A stretch of 64,000 nucleotides of DNA from Mangifera indica (Eukaryota > Streptophyta > Magnoliopsida > Sapindales > Anacardiaceae). This document shows, in pieces, positions 10,827-23,710 of the stretch. The position numbers and the translations under genes are program-made. Positions within the stretch are counted from its first letter, which is position 1. Every line of letters begins with the position of its first letter. Under the pieces are notes generated by a model. That model saw only the letters and a program-made list of their open reading frames with translations, searched no databases and was not told the origin of the DNA. Where the stretch lies: the NCBI RefSeq assembly GCF_011075055.1, contig NC_058154.1, positions 6,063,501-6,127,500 of the forward strand, read 5' to 3'.

Positions 10827-11353
10827 ATGTTATCAGAGTCACCCACAAGGGATTAATTTACAAAATTAAATACCTATGTATTATTTTATTCGAATGCATG
10901 ATATTTGTTGATATTGAATGTTAGTAATTTGTAAATTTCTATTATAAAAATTTTTAAAGAAATTTTGTGATTGATGCAATGAGAATTTAAATTGGTATTG
11001 ATTCTATTGACTTTTTCCTCTTAATTTTGTTGGATATTGTCAAATTTAATATGCAAGTTATTAAAATTTTGGTTAAAGGTTGAATCAATTTCACGTTGCT
11101 ATGTAAAATCATCTTCAATGCTTGTTGTTGCATATTTCAAAAGTTACTACTGGTGTGAGTATGGTTTACTTGTCATGTTACCTCTTCCCGATACTGTAGC
11201 CTACCAAAAATCAAAGATTTTTTGCTAAATTGCTTCATGACAACTCGATAGAGAAATATGCCAATAACACTTATGTACACATTTGTGCATGAATGGCACC
11301 TAGCATAGGTGCATGCTAGAACGGGTAGCACCTTATCTTGGCATTTGAGGTTT

Positions 11354-11580
11354 TCAAGTATGGCATGGTTGGACACCCTTTATGCTAACCATGCACATGT
11401 ATTACCAAGGATAGCGTAGCTGGACACTTCTTATGCTAGTCATACCCATGTTATGCCAAAGACGACATGGTTGGACACTTTTTGTGCCAGTCGTGCCTAT
11501 GTTGTCCCAAGGATGGCATGGTTAGACATTCATTGAGCTAGTTGTGGTTATGTTGTCTTAGGAATGGCATGGTCGTACAT
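11354..11580 (+). repeat. 51-bp tandem repeat in copia leader, copy B
   Basis: Four units of 51 bp plus a partial one, each starting near CCAAGGATGGCATGG and ending CCATGTTGTC, lie between primer site and gag. The same array is at 23484, 44939 and 61183. The unit is a multiple of three bases and gives a 17-residue repeat (MTWLDT...HAHVV) in copy C. Confidence 0.8.
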
Positions 11581-11759
11581 GGTTGGCATGGGTGGCACTA
11601 AGCCATTCTACACGTTATGCACATTTTTGGAATTTTGGTGAATTTTAGAAATATACCATGCACAACTAGCAACTTCTTGAATGCTTGATTGAGGTAGGGA
11701 AAAATTCAATTTAGTCTTGTTTTGATGATCTAGGATTGAATTGCAATTTTTTTATATAA

Positions 11760-12390
11760 AGTGCAAGATATGATGCATTCAAAATGATTGGCTATATAAA
11801 GTGGTTGGCATTACTGGGGAAGATTATAAATAATGACTTAGCCATTGACCTTGTCTTTCAGTCCCTTCCTGACTCATATGGCATATTTATTACAAACTAT
11901 CTTATGAGTGAAATGGAAAAATCTATCCCTAAGCTCCTAAGGTTACTTAGCACTGTTGAGTAAGAGGTGAAAAAATCTACTAATATGCTTTTGGTAGATG
12001 ACAAGGCATGCAAAGGCAAAGGTAAAGGCAAGGTCAAAACCAAGCTCAACCTTAAAGCCCAAAAACAGGCTTCTACCCCCATACAGCCTACAGGTGACAT
12101 TAGAAAGGGTAAAGTTGTTTGCTTCCATTGTGGCAAGGCCAAACATTAAAGGAAACATTACAAGGCCTACCTTGAAAGTGAGAAAAAGTTGGTTGCTTCA
12201 GTTTCAGGTATATTGTTATTGAGATAAACTTTGGTACATCTATGTCTTGGATTATGAACACTGGATATGGTTCTCACATATGTTATAATATGCAAGAATT
12301 AAGGAAGAGTAGACTATCACCAAAGAAGAAATAGACTTATACATTGGAAATTGAGCCAGAATAGTTACATTACCTATATAAGATTGTTTT
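11760..12390 (+). pseudogene. Copia gag C-terminus and protease start, copy B
   Basis: The gag tail is Lys-rich (KGKGKGKVKTK...) and leads to a zinc-knuckle-like CFHCGKAKH followed by a stop. The fourth knuckle ligand position is Tyr, not Cys. The protease site reads MNTGYGSHIC, so the catalytic Asp is Asn. Stops break the frame at several points. Confidence 0.8.
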
Positions 12391-12396
12391 ATCAAT

Positions 12397-13560
12397 TTGC
12401 CTTTTGTGCTTATTTTAGAACTTAAAGATTGTTTTTATGTTCTTAGCATTTCTAGGAATTTAATTTATGTGTCCACTTTGGACAAGTTTGAGTATTATTT
12501 ATTGATTTCTAATGGTGTTATAACTATCAACTTGAATAATATTCCTTATGGAACTGCTAGTTTAATAAATGGTCTTCATGTTCTTGATTTGAATGATAAA
12601 ATATATAGTATCAAAAATAAAAGAACTAAATATTCTGATCTAAACACCACATATATGTGGCATTGCAAACTTTGTCATATAGAACGAAACGCATTTTGAA
12701 ACTTCACAAAGATAGGGATTTATGATCATTTGATCTAAAGTCTAAATGATGAATGTGAATCATGTCTTTTAGGTAAGATAACCAAGTTACCCTTCACTGG
12801 ACATACTAAAAGAGCAATTAACTTGTAGGCATTATTCATAACGATGTATGTGGACCTTTAATAGTGCAAGCTAAGAAAATGTATTCTTACTTCATCACGT
12901 TTTCTAATAATTTGAGTATATATGGCTATGTGTATCTAATGAAACATAAGTCTGAATGCTTTGAAAAATTTAAAGAATTCAAAAGTAAAGTAGAAAAACA
13001 GATTGGAAATAGTGTAAGATCCTCTAAAATGATTGAGAAGGTTGATACTTATCTATTAAGTTCAAAAGTTAGCTATCGTAATATGGGATAATATCACAAC
13101 TTATTCCTTCTAGTACACCATAACATACTGATGAATTTGAACGGAAGAATAGGACTTTAATGGACATGGTCAGATCCATGATGAGTTTTATGGATTTACC
13201 TATGTCATTTTAGGGATATGCTCTAAAAACAACTATGTATAGACTGAACCAAGCCTCATCCAAATTTATGAATAAAATTCCTTATGAGTTGTGGATTAGG
13301 CAAAAGCCCAATTTTGAATATCTAAAGGTTCGGGACAGTGAAGCTTATATCAAGAAATTGACTTTGAACAAGCTAAGTTCCAAATCTAAAAGATGTATCT
13401 TTGTGGGGTATTCTAAGGAAACTAAGAGATATTGTTTCTACCACCTAGATCAAGAAAAGGTTTTCATTGCTTAGATTAGAGTTTTCTTGGAAAATAAGCT
13501 TATTTCCAGAAGAATAAATGGGAGAAAGATTGAACTTGATGAAGTTCATACACCATAAGA
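12397..13560 (+). pseudogene. GAG-pre-integrase and integrase, copy B
   Basis: Pre-integrase text LELKDCFYVLSISRNLIYVS and MWHCKLCHIERN is followed by the integrase segment YSYFITFSNNLS (normally DDLS) with YLMKHKSECFEKFKEFKS, then the C-terminal part (MNKIPYELW..., KSKRCIFVGYSKETKRY). Both aspartates of the core are altered or frame-broken and the glutamate region contains no clear motif. It is inactive. Confidence 0.8.
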
Positions 13561-13799
13561 TACCACGAAAATAAAATAGAAAGATATGCCACCTCATAAG
13601 GTTGAGCATCATAAGGAGGTTGTTGCACAACGAACTTAACATATACATGAGTTGTATAAGTCTAGTCGAGTATATTGTAAGCCAAAGAGGTTTAGTTATC
13701 TCTTGACTCAGCACAACGAAGTAGTAGTCATTTAAAATAATGAACTTAATACTTACCAAGGTACTATCTTTATTAAATAGATTAAAGCCATGAAATCTA

Positions 13800-15250
13800 A
13801 AATAGACTCCATATACCAAAACCAAGTATGGACTCTAGCAGATTCACTTGAGGAGTAAAACCTATAGGGTGTAAATAGATCTCCAAAAAGAAAACTAACA
13901 TGAAAGGTAAAGTGTATGCCTATAAGGCATGATTACTTGCAAAAGGTTTCACACAAGAACGTGAAATAGATTATGACGAAACCTTTTCACTAGTTACAAT
14001 GTTAAACTCTATTCAGATTATGCTTATGATAACTATATACCATGATTATGAAATCTAGCAACTGGATGTCAAAACTACTTTCTTGAACGAAAAACTAGTA
14101 GATGATGTGTATGTGGCACAACCCAATGGTTTTATTCTTGATGGCCAAGCGAACAAGGTATGTAAGTTATAGAGATTTATTTACAAACTCAAACATGCTT
14201 CTAGGAGTTAGAACATTCGTTTTAATGAAGTGGTGAAAGAATTAAAATTCATTATAAATGAAGATAAGCCATGTATGTACAAAAAAGTCAATAGCAGCGA
14301 GATAATATTCTTGATATTCTATGTTGATGACATATTAATTATTGGGAATGATATACGGAATTTGTAATCTGTATTGACTTGATTATCCAAGTGTTTCTCT
14401 ATGGAAAACTTAGGAGAAGTAGTATATATCCTTGAAATAAAGATCTACGGAGATAGATCACATAAGTTGTTTGGACTAAGTCAAAATACGTACATTGACA
14501 AAGTACTGAAGAGATTCAACATGGAAGAATCCAAGAAAGGATATCTTCTGATGAGTTATGACATATATCTCTCTAGTGATATGTGTCCTAAAACATAAGA
14601 AAAAAAGGGATAAGATGAGGCTGACCCTTTATGTTTTTACGATAGGATCAATTATGTATGCCACGTTATGTACGAGGGATGATATCTCATACACTTTAAG
14701 AATGCCATTGGACGGGTTTCAAGAACATTCTTAAGTACTTTAAAAGGACTAAAGATATGTTCCTAGTTTATGGAGGAGAGTCTGAATTCATTGTACAAGG
14801 ATATTGTGATACCACTTTTCAAATAGATCGAGATGATTTCAAACCCCAATCAAGATTTGTATTTTACCTACATAGTGGGGCAATCAGTTAGAAAAACTCT
14901 AAGTGAAGCCTTGTGACTGATTCTATGATCAAGTCTGAGTATATTATTTTATTAGATACGACAAAAAAAAAAGGTATAAATTTAAACGTTTGTCATTTAA
15001 CTTGGTGATGTTCCATCTATAGAAAATCCTATATAACTCTGTTGTGACAACAACAAAGTAATAGTATAAGCAAAAGAGCCATGGTCTCACCAACGAACCA
15101 GATACATACTTAGGAGATCCCACCTAATTAGAGAAATCATTCAGCGTGGAGATATGCAAATATGAAAAATAGATACTAATGACAATTTGGCTAACCAACT
15201 GATAAAGCCTCTGTCACAATAGAAGCATGATAAGCATGTAGTCTGTTATG
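13800..15250 (+). pseudogene. Reverse transcriptase and RNase H, copy B
   Basis: Copia RT motifs are readable across frame breaks: QLDVKTTFLNE, VYVAQPNGFI, and the catalytic FYVDDILIIGND near 14320. The RNase H part includes a TDDNLAN-like tail near 15180. The sequence between RT and RNase H (about 14700) is shortened, with the same deletion as in copies C and D. Confidence 0.8.
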
Positions 15251-15293
15251 GCATTAAATATATGTTTGATTAGTTATAGTGCCAACAAGAGAT

Positions 15294-17192
15294 TGTTAGG
15301 GTAGTACCTTAGAGCCAACCGTCACAATTAATGTTTAATGTAATCTTTGGTATTTAATTAATAAAAATGACATTTATATTACCTATATATTATTAAATAG
15401 ATAATTGTCCTAAGAATAATAGAACTATGACAAAGGTATTAACACTCGACACCAAATCGTGAGAACCTTTTATGCACATTAAATGGTTATTGTTGAAAAA
15501 TTTGTAACTTTGATATTACCATGATAAAAGGCATGGGTAATAATGATAGAGTCATCAAAATGTTAAATAACCTCATCAAAAAATAATGACAGTTCTCATA
15601 TGTCAAAATTGTTTGTTGATGACTTGCTGCAACATATAGAAGCACATTATAGTTGTGTCCACTGAACTGACTCATTAAAATGATTTTATATGGATGGTTG
15701 CTCTAGTATCTATGGAAAATATTCTCTTGGTGAATTAAGGTACATATGATCCTTAGACTTAAGGTTACCTAATTGTCTTATATAAAAAATCAATATGACT
15801 TGACACCAGCCTAGTGTAGTCTGATTAGAGAATTGCCAGAAAGGTGGTGATTAGTCATATTGAGATCTATATGAAGACCATAGTGAATCAATAAAGGATT
15901 CATCAGTCTTAAACAAAGGAGTTGATATCTTAATTAGGACCTATTAATGGATGTCAATCACTAATTAAATCTATGGCCATAGTGGAATTGATTTGATGTT
16001 TTATTCAATATTATTTGGTCATAAACAAAAGTCAACATATATAATTTGGGGAGCCTTGAGAGAGACACTTAATCTATACATTAGCCTTGAAGAAATATTG
16101 TATGACAAAAAGATCGAATTGTATGAGAAATCATATCACTGATAGATTAAAAGAAGTCATATGTTGACCTCTACTAATCAGGTGAACATAATGCCTTGTT
16201 ATAAGCCAATCTTGGTTTGTGTTCAAATAGATGTCGGATTGAAAGCACGACACAAATTTTATCACTACCAACTTAGTGAAGAGCTTATGGGTCACATACA
16301 AAAGGAGTTGATGAACTCTAAAGGCATAAAGATTGTCCAAGTTGGATTCGATATGAATTTTGGTTGAAGAATGTAAAGTCTTGGAAAGGTCTATACACCC
16401 GAAATATATTTTAATATATTTTGGAACCTTAGTGTAATAATCTTGAGTTGTTAGGGTGTATGCGAGATTTGGCAAGATTGAGTTAGATTGACTTATATCC
16501 ACGTCACCTAAATTGAAATTTAAATTAGGATTATATCCTATTTTCATTAATATTGGAATCTTCCAAAATTGGGTAGAATGCTAAAAATGGTGAAAAGTTA
16601 ACAAGATATTAATAAGGGAATATACATGTTTTAATTACATTGATCAATGCATAACTTTGATAAGTTGTATACACAAAAGCCAAGTGGGAATTTTTCCCAC
16701 ACAAGTCACGTCTACGTGACACATTAATTTGTGCCAAGCATGCATGGGTGTGTTGCTTGGGAAATATTCAAGTCCTAGGTAGCAAACATGTGAAGTGTAT
16801 ATATATGTCAATTTCTTGTTTTAATTAAATATATACACAACAAAATATATTCAACCCTAGCCATTGTAAAGAGATTTTTTCCTTTCCTCTTACCTAAAGT
16901 TATCCTTTGGTTCTAGCAAGCCATAAGTATAGTTAAGCCTTCATAATTACTACTTTGTATGGATACCGAGTAGCAAACTTATGCTTGGTATTAATAGCGA
17001 TTTCTTTGTGACCTCCCTTCATCAACGAAAAATGAAAAAGCTACCCACGCAGGTATATCTAACAAACACCCAATATTGTTGTATGTTTGCGAATTAATCT
17101 TACAAATCTAAAGGGAGTTTTGCGGATTATTTGATATTAAATTAAAATTTTAATCTGATTATTCCACTATCAAAGACTCCAAAATCCTTACA
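15294..17192 (+). repeat. 3' LTR, copia copy B
   Basis: It starts TGTTAGGGTAGTACC after a purine-rich stretch (AACAAGAGA) and ends ATCCTTACA, about 1.9 kb. It is followed by target duplication TCTTA (17193-17197). It is clearly diverged from the 5' LTR type, so the element is old. Confidence 0.88.
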
Positions 17193-17197
17193 TCTTA

Positions 17198-18013
17198 AAC
17201 TCTTTCAGTTAAGCTTTGCCGTTTTATTGCAAATAATGTACCACCTAAAATTAGAAACTTAAAACATGATGAAACAAAATTTTAAAGCATGTTCAATTCA
17301 GGTAGTGAGTATGTCTTCTTTTGTAGATAGGAAATATGCTTTGGAGGGGAAAATGAGTAACTAACAACAAAACAATCCCTTTATGTTGAATTTTGTGCTC
17401 ACAGGCTACAAGGTGTTTTATTTTCCTCAGTAACCCTCATATTCCTTATGGAAATTGGGAAGTTATTTATCCCATGATTTTACTTTTGATGAATTCTTTT
17501 GTTTTAATGAGATTTGTTTTGTCTTTCTATTATAAAGAAATATTTTGTTTGAGGTAGAGTTATTATTTGTTTTATATAGCTAGCCCAATAACATGTTTCT
17601 TTAAGTGAAATTGAAAATGTATTATGTATTTCGCTTGATCATGCATTGGTGAAGGGTTTTGAATTTTTTTTAACTTTTTAAGGTTTATTTTACCTTGAGA
17701 AAAGTATAACATGAGTCTCTCATACAAATGATTTGGATGTGTACACAATTAGATGGAATTGAATTTAGGATAAGATAGAGCAATTTTTTAGAGTCATCAC
17801 GTTTAATTTTTTTTCTCATTTCGAAATGGATGGTTACAATATGGACATGTGTATATATAACAAATTCTAGGTACAAACCAGAACCTACAAGGTTAGTTCT
17901 AGGTAGGAACCGATCTTATAGATTTCAAGTTTCAATTTCAATTTCTAGGAATCTGTCAATTCCAATTTTGATTTCTAAAAATTTTACAAGATATGCAGAC
18001 CTGCTCACTCCTA
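17198..18013. mobile_element. Right part of the split hAT element, block B
   Basis: It lies directly after the copia target duplication. It ends CTCACTCCTA, the inverse of the hAT-type terminus TAGGAGTGAG, and is followed by GTTTATAG (18014-18021), the same 8 bp that precede the hAT left end at 42141. The subterminal region (about 17860-17920) has AACC/GGTT-rich motifs. No transposase is seen. Confidence 0.75.
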
Positions 18014-18021
18014 GTTTATAG

Positions 18022-20176
18022 CATTCCAATAATCTTTGCCCTCATTTTACTTTTAAGTCATATATAAAAATATATTTTTTATCATATTATAGTTCTATCG
18101 TTACCTTGTCACAAGTAAATTGAATGTCATTTTCTCTTTTTTTTTTTTTGGGGGGGGGGGTTGGGGCATGTAAAAGAATGTCATTTTCTTGAATACTAAA
18201 CTTCATCAGTTAATAAATGTCTCTTTTAAGATGGCTTGAGTTACCCTTGTATGCATTTTTCTTTACTTCACATTCATTATTTAACATTATATGTTTCTCT
18301 TTTGATTATTATTTTAAAATTCATCTGGTTTACTTAAGTAGTAGAGAATGTCACTTTTATTTATCTCTATTGAAAATGATTTTGATACTATTTAGATTTC
18401 AGAGAAATAGCCTCTAAAAGTATATATATCTTTTAAAATTAACAAGAATTTTAACAGCTCATTTATTTATATATAGGACATTGATAAAAATAATTATGTA
18501 TAATAATATTATCCACCTATCTTTTGTTTGAACGAAAATTTCCCACTTTGAAAAGTTTGTACAAAAATAATATAACGTAAATACTACGGGATAGAAATGT
18601 GAAAATTTTGTAAGTTTAAATATCTCATTTCAGTGTCTATCAATTAAAACCATTGCAAGAATTTCAAAACTAAACTAGACATATTTAATGAAAACATTTT
18701 AAGATGTTTTCCAATGTAATAAAATATTCCTTATTGAATCTAGTATCTTTAAGCGAAATAATAAAAGAAACATGCTAACCAATTAAACATTAAACATTTT
18801 CAAAGTTTTATAGTCTTTCTCTCATGCCCTTGCTAATTGTATTTTTCAACCTTCATTCGCTTATTACATGCAAAACATGAAGGACCATGAGGTGAGTATA
18901 ATTCATTAAGTAAGCAGTCAATCTTTCTAATCCCTACGTCATGGGCAATGTCTAACCTAATCTTAAAATCATAGATGGGATATACCTTATGCACCATATC
19001 TAAAACACTGTGTCATTCATGCATTTGTATGTACATGATATGATGCAATGCATGCATAAATTATCTTCATGCAAGTCATGAGGAGAAAATTTTTTCTTTT
19101 TTTCATTTCTTTTTTGTATCTTAATCAAATTGAATTGAAGCATGGATTCAAAACCAAGTAACCAATTGAGCTACAATTTGCTAGTGATATTGGTACTTAA
19201 GTAACTTTTATCCATATACCCTTTCATTCATTCTGTTGTGCATATCATTGCTATCACTTGTAAACTTATGGTATGCATGTAGCTCAATGAGTTCTCTAAC
19301 TATGTCAACCCTATGAAAACTTTAAATTTTCACTTTCATCTAAAAACATGTTTCCTTGGGCCATCTATTAACTAACTTTCATTACAAGATGAAGTCCCTT
19401 TTTATATAAACATGCTCACATTTTTATTTGAAAACATACATCTCAAACATTTGCATTACATAAATGTTTCTTTAACTTTTCAAGAACATGTTTTTTTGCA
19501 TTTTATAAACTTATCATAGACATTTCATAAACATGTTTGAAACCTTTTTCAAAACATTCATAATATATCATAAGTCATCCATGAAAATTCCTAATAAGAG
19601 TTAAACTATTTAGTCATCACATTCCTATCATTAGGACAACTATTTCATTCATAGGAAGGGTTCGGTACAATACTCAAACAACTTTCTAGGCAAAACAATG
19701 TAGTGTCATGACATGCATTTTTTAATGTTGTGACAAGCAAATTTTGCCCAAGTGAGGGCAACTTAATGCTACAGCATTCATTTTTTTTATATGTAGTGGC
19801 ATCGCTATTCCCATCCTATATTGCGACATTGCAATTTTGATGTTGTGACATTCGGCATAGAAAGTGCACTTTTGTTTCTAAACTCATCCAGTTTTATTCC
19901 ACAATCAAGTTAATAAAGTACAATTCACCTAAGGATAAAATAAACCTCCCTCTAAACTCTTTAAACACACGTAATCCACCCAATTAGGTGTGCTAATTAA
20001 AATTCATATCACCATACCTCAATCTACACTCAAATTATACAATTAATTAAATAATAGTGTCTCATCATTTATAAAGAGTTTATAAAATTTTCATAAAACC
20101 AAGTCATAACCATGCTTCATGAAATCTTAAACTCAACAATTCAATGTAATTTATGGGATTCGAAAAGCATATATAA
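18022..20176. other. Duplicated non-coding flank, block B
   Basis: It is present also at 32595-34724, 53112-55226 and, partly, 8437-9829. A T-run followed by a G-run lies at about 18140-18162. From about 18850 on the sequence has the look of a long LTR on the minus strand (repeated GTTGTGACA/TGCGACATT motifs near 19720-19850), possibly Ty3/gypsy. No gene is seen. Confidence 0.5.
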
Positions 20177-20797
20177 CAACCTCTTATTTCATACCCTAAG
20201 GAGAGTATGGGTGTTCTACTAATTACCTTGCTTGAGAATTTCTTTGTCCCTATTTTAATTTTCCTTAACCCTAGCTTCAATTTCCTTCTGTCTCTGACGA
20301 AAATAAGAGGGTGATTAGAAAAATTAAATTCTCTTAAGCCTAGGAAATAGGGTTCCACACTTACCTCAACTCCCTTAGAATAACAAGAAGAAAAAAATGA
20401 AATAATTTGTGGAAGGTATCTCAATTAAAAATCTTACAGAAATTTACGAAAAGCAAAAGGTATTTTGCTTGTTTATGGGAAGGAGAAGAGAAAACCATTT
20501 TCTTTGGTGAAGAGTAGTGAAACAAGATTATTAGGGATAAGCCATGCTTATATACATGCCTTCAATTAGCAATTTCAAACCTTCACACTTCTTTACGCTA
20601 AAAATTTTAAACATGCATAAGAATTCTTGCGAATTTTAGAAATTGTTAAATTTCAAAAGTCAAAGTTACTAAAAGTCTAAACTACCATCCAGAAACAATT
20701 GAGAGGTTTAAACACAAAATTAAATTTAAATTACCATTATACCCTTCGCTTGTACCTATGGGGTTTTAATCTCGTTAAATTTTAGGATAAAACACTA
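20177..20797 (-). repeat. Possible LTR promoter segment, block B
   Basis: On the minus strand a TATA-like TGTATATAAGCATGG (plus 20541-20560) is followed by a pyrimidine-rich leader, like the U3-R junction of a plant LTR. Copy C begins TGTAACAACC and ends AGGATAAAACA, compatible with TG...CA ends, but no matching target duplication was found. The 106-codon minus-strand frame at 20104-20424 is probably incidental to this repeat. Confidence 0.35.
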
Positions 20798-20820
20798 AAA
20801 AGATTAAAAAAACTGTTAAT

Positions 20821-21305
20821 TTTGTTATCCAATCGACTTGTACATTTGAAATGATGTAATTTATCTATTTATTAATAAAAGGTATTTTGTTATTTATGCA
20901 TATTAATGTTTATCATAATTTTTTTGTATGAATAATATGTCCTAAGAATAATAGAATCGTGATGAGGGGATCATATAACTGATCGTGGGAACCTTATGCA
21001 CACATTAAATGACCATTTTAGAAATACTATGATAATTTGATTATTAGTACTTGTACCCTTAATCATAGTAACATCAAGATTACAGATGTTTCTAGAATAA
21101 CTATCCAATGTGTGTATAGGGTTTTCACAATCAATTGTTTAATCCCCTTATCATGATTCTATCATTCAAAAGGCATATTATTCATTCAAACATATTATGA
21201 AAAACTTTTATATGCTTGAATAATAGAATATCTTTTATTAATAAATAAATAAATTACATCATTACAAATGTATAAATTGGTTGACTCTAAGACATTACCC
21301 TAACA
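20821..21305. repeat. Palindrome of two inverted LTR ends, block B
   Basis: The left arm (to about 21060) reads like the start of the LTR family at 2894-4562, and the right arm is the inverse of the same LTR start, ending ACATTACCCTAACA. The outer ends therefore look like terminal inverted repeats. The left tip (about 20 bp present in block C) is deleted here. Same structure at 35381-35868 and about 55872-56323. Confidence 0.75.
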
Positions 21306-22054
21306 AGTAGGTTTACATAGACTATGTAAAGGTTGGTGCAGAATTAGTTCATGCATTTATGAAACTTGGATACTTGATACTAGAGATAAATCAAGTCTTT
21401 GCAGAGTTACTGGTGTCATAGGGTTTAAAGAGTTCATATTAACCGGTTGCCATAAGAGTATATACCAGTTCAAATCATACAACTCTACGTATGCAAGTTG
21501 TAGTGTGAAAATTATGACACATCCTCGTGAATTTTGAATAATGAATTATAATAAAAATAAATTATAAAATAAAACTGCGTAAGGGAATGAGCATTAAAAA
21601 GCAAAAACATTCATCAATCAAAATACCCAACGTCAGACGCTCCTTGAAGAAGAAACAGTAAACTTCTGCCGTTGACTGCATAAGTACAACCAAACTCGAT
21701 ACAGTCATAAAAGTTGAAATAGTTGTCTGCCAAAGAAATAGCCAATCTTGAAGAAGTTATCCTCTGTCGCCGACTCTCGCCTTCGTGCGTGGTGGGGGAG
21801 AACAGTCAAACATTGTTGAAGTTGAAGCTTTTGGTCATCGACAGCTCGCCTGGGTGCCTTTACTTTAGGCCGCGTCATCAACAATGAAAACACATTACAA
21901 CTTTTCTGTTTCAATGTTTTGTGATCTTTTTTTTCACTTTAATTTATAATTATTCCCTTAACCAGATCCTATTTGAACTGCAATAAACCTTTACACATTA
22001 CAATTTCTGTTTCAATGTTCTGTTTCAATTTTTCACTTTAGGCAAGTCATGCTA
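21306..22054. other. Duplication junction: block B tail joined to a P450 3'-flank remnant
   Basis: 21306-21440 matches 35869-36006. 21441-21812 is unique here and has no recognised gene. 21813-22050 matches the P450 downstream flank at 41087-41420 (for example TTTTGGTCATCGAC and GCAAGTCATGCTAATTAAC). No P450 coding sequence lies between, so a P450 copy expected here has been deleted. The 69-codon minus-strand frame at 21705-21914 is unrecognised. Confidence 0.65.
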
Positions 22055-22955
22055 ATTAACATATTTTGGTATCTTTGTGTAATAATCCTGTTTGGATTTT
22101 GGATGGAGAATCTAGAGCCTTAGAAAGGTCAATGGACCCAAAATATATTATAATAAATTTTGGTATCTTTGTGTAATAATCCTGAGTTGTTCGAGTATAT
22201 GCGAGATTCGACAAGATTGAGTTGGACTGACTAAAATCCACGTTACATAATTTGAAATTCAAATTAGGATTATGCCAGGATTTTATTTTATCTTCATTAA
22301 TATTGGAATCTTCAAATTTTGGGCTAAATAGAAAAAATGAAGAAGAGCTAATGAGATATTAATGAGGGAATATACACGGTTCAATTACATTGACCAATTG
22401 TACAACTTTGATGAGTTGTATACACGGAAGCTAAGTGGGAATTTTTCCCACGCAAGCCATGTCCGCCTGACACATTAATTTGTGCCAGGCGTGCATAGAT
22501 GTGCTGCCTGGGACATATTCAAGTTATAGGCGGCAAACATGTGAAATGTATATATATGCCTATTTCTCATTTTAATTAAATATATATACTACAAAATATA
22601 TTCAACTTTAACCATTGTAGAGAGAATTTTTCCTTTTCTCTCACCTAAAGTTGTCCTTTAGTTCTAGTAAGTCACTAGTACAGTTAAGCCTTCATAGTTA
22701 CTACTTCATATAGATACTAAGGAGCAAACCTATGTTTGGTACTGATAGTGACTTCTTTGGGACCTTTTTCCATTAACGAAAGATGAAGGAGCCACCCAAG
22801 CAAGTATATCTAACAAAGACCCTATGTTCGTTTTGTATATTTGTGAATTAATCTTATTACAAAGATGATCCAAAAGGGGGTTTCGCAGATCATTTGATAC
22901 TAAATTAAAATTTTCATTCAATTACTCTTTTGCCAAAGACCGCAAAATCTCTACA
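22055..22955 (+). repeat. 5' LTR remnant, copia copy C
   Basis: It ends GCAAAATCTCTACA. Its left edge is scrambled: the motif TTTGGTATCTTTGTGTAATA occurs at about 22057 and again at about 22159, where only the second is collinear with the LTR of copy D. Confidence 0.8.
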
Positions 22956-22956
22956 A

Positions 22957-22970
22957 TGGTATCAGAGTCA
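22957..22970 (+). promoter_or_regulatory. Primer binding site, copia copy C
   Basis: TGGTATCAGAGTCA, one base after the LTR end. It is complementary to initiator tRNA-Met except at the last matched C/A position. Confidence 0.8.
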
Positions 22971-23483
22971 CCCTCGAGGGATTCATTTATAAAATTAAAT
23001 ACCTATGCGTTGTTGTATTCGATTGCATGATATTTGTTGATATCGAATGTCAGTAATTTATAAATTGCTATTATAAAATTTTTTAAAGAAATTTTGTGAT
23101 TAATGCAATGAAAATTTAAATTGATGTTGATTTTATTGACTTTTTTTTTTCTTAATTTTGTTAGATATTGTCAAATTTAATATACAAGTTATTAAAATTT
23201 TGGTTAAAGGCTGAATCGGTTTCACGTTGCTACATGAAATCATTTTCAATGCTTATTGTTGCATATTTCGAAAGTTGTTACTAGCGTGAGTACGGTTTAT
23301 GTGCCATGTTACCTCATCTCGATATTGTAGCTTATCGAAACTTAGAGATTTTCCACTGAAGTACTTCACGGCAACTCAACAAAGAAACACGCTAACAATG
23401 CCTATGTACATGATGTGTATGGGTGGCGCCAAGCGTGGGTGCATGCTAGAATGGGCAGCACCTTCTCCCGACATTTGAGTTTT

Positions 23484-23710
23484 TCAAGTATGGCATGGTT
23501 GGACACTCCTTATGCCAACCATGCACATGTATTGCCAAGGATAGCATAACTGGACACTTCTTATAATAGCCATGCCCATGTTGTGCCAAAGATGACATGG
23601 TTGGACACTCCTTGTGCCAATCATGCCCATGTTGTCCCAAGGATGACATGGCTGGACACTCATTGTGCTAGTCGTGCCTATGTTGTCCCAGGAATGGCAT
23701 GGTCATACAT
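23484..23710 (+). repeat. 51-bp tandem repeat in copia leader, copy C
   Basis: Units begin at 23484, 23535, 23586 and 23637, with a partial fifth from 23688. Here two successive units are open in one frame and encode 17-residue repeats (PKMTWLDTPCANHAHVV, PRMTWLDTHCASRAYVV). There are no spacers, so it is not CRISPR-like. Confidence 0.85.

Larger units (their letters stand above)
10602..17192 (+). mobile_element. Ty1/copia element, copy B (5' LTR truncated)
   Basis: Only the last 225 bp of the 5' LTR remain (10602-10826). The 3' LTR is complete (15294-17192). The internal region is 4.5 kb against 5.9 kb in copy D because about 1.5 kb between leader and gag (equivalent of 45334-46816) is deleted near 11745. 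The right target duplication is TCTTA at 17193-17197, as in copies C and D. All coding parts carry stops and frameshifts. Confidence 0.9.

Noticed and set aside
20104..20424. 106-codon minus-strand frame as a gene
   Set aside because: It is shortened in block C and broken in block D, matches no family I know, and overlaps an LTR-like segment.
21705..21914. 69-codon minus-strand frame
   Set aside because: No recognisable domain; it spans the junction between unique sequence and a P450 flank remnant.
23484..23710. CRISPR-like direct repeats
   Set aside because: The units are contiguous, with no spacers, in a plant retroelement.
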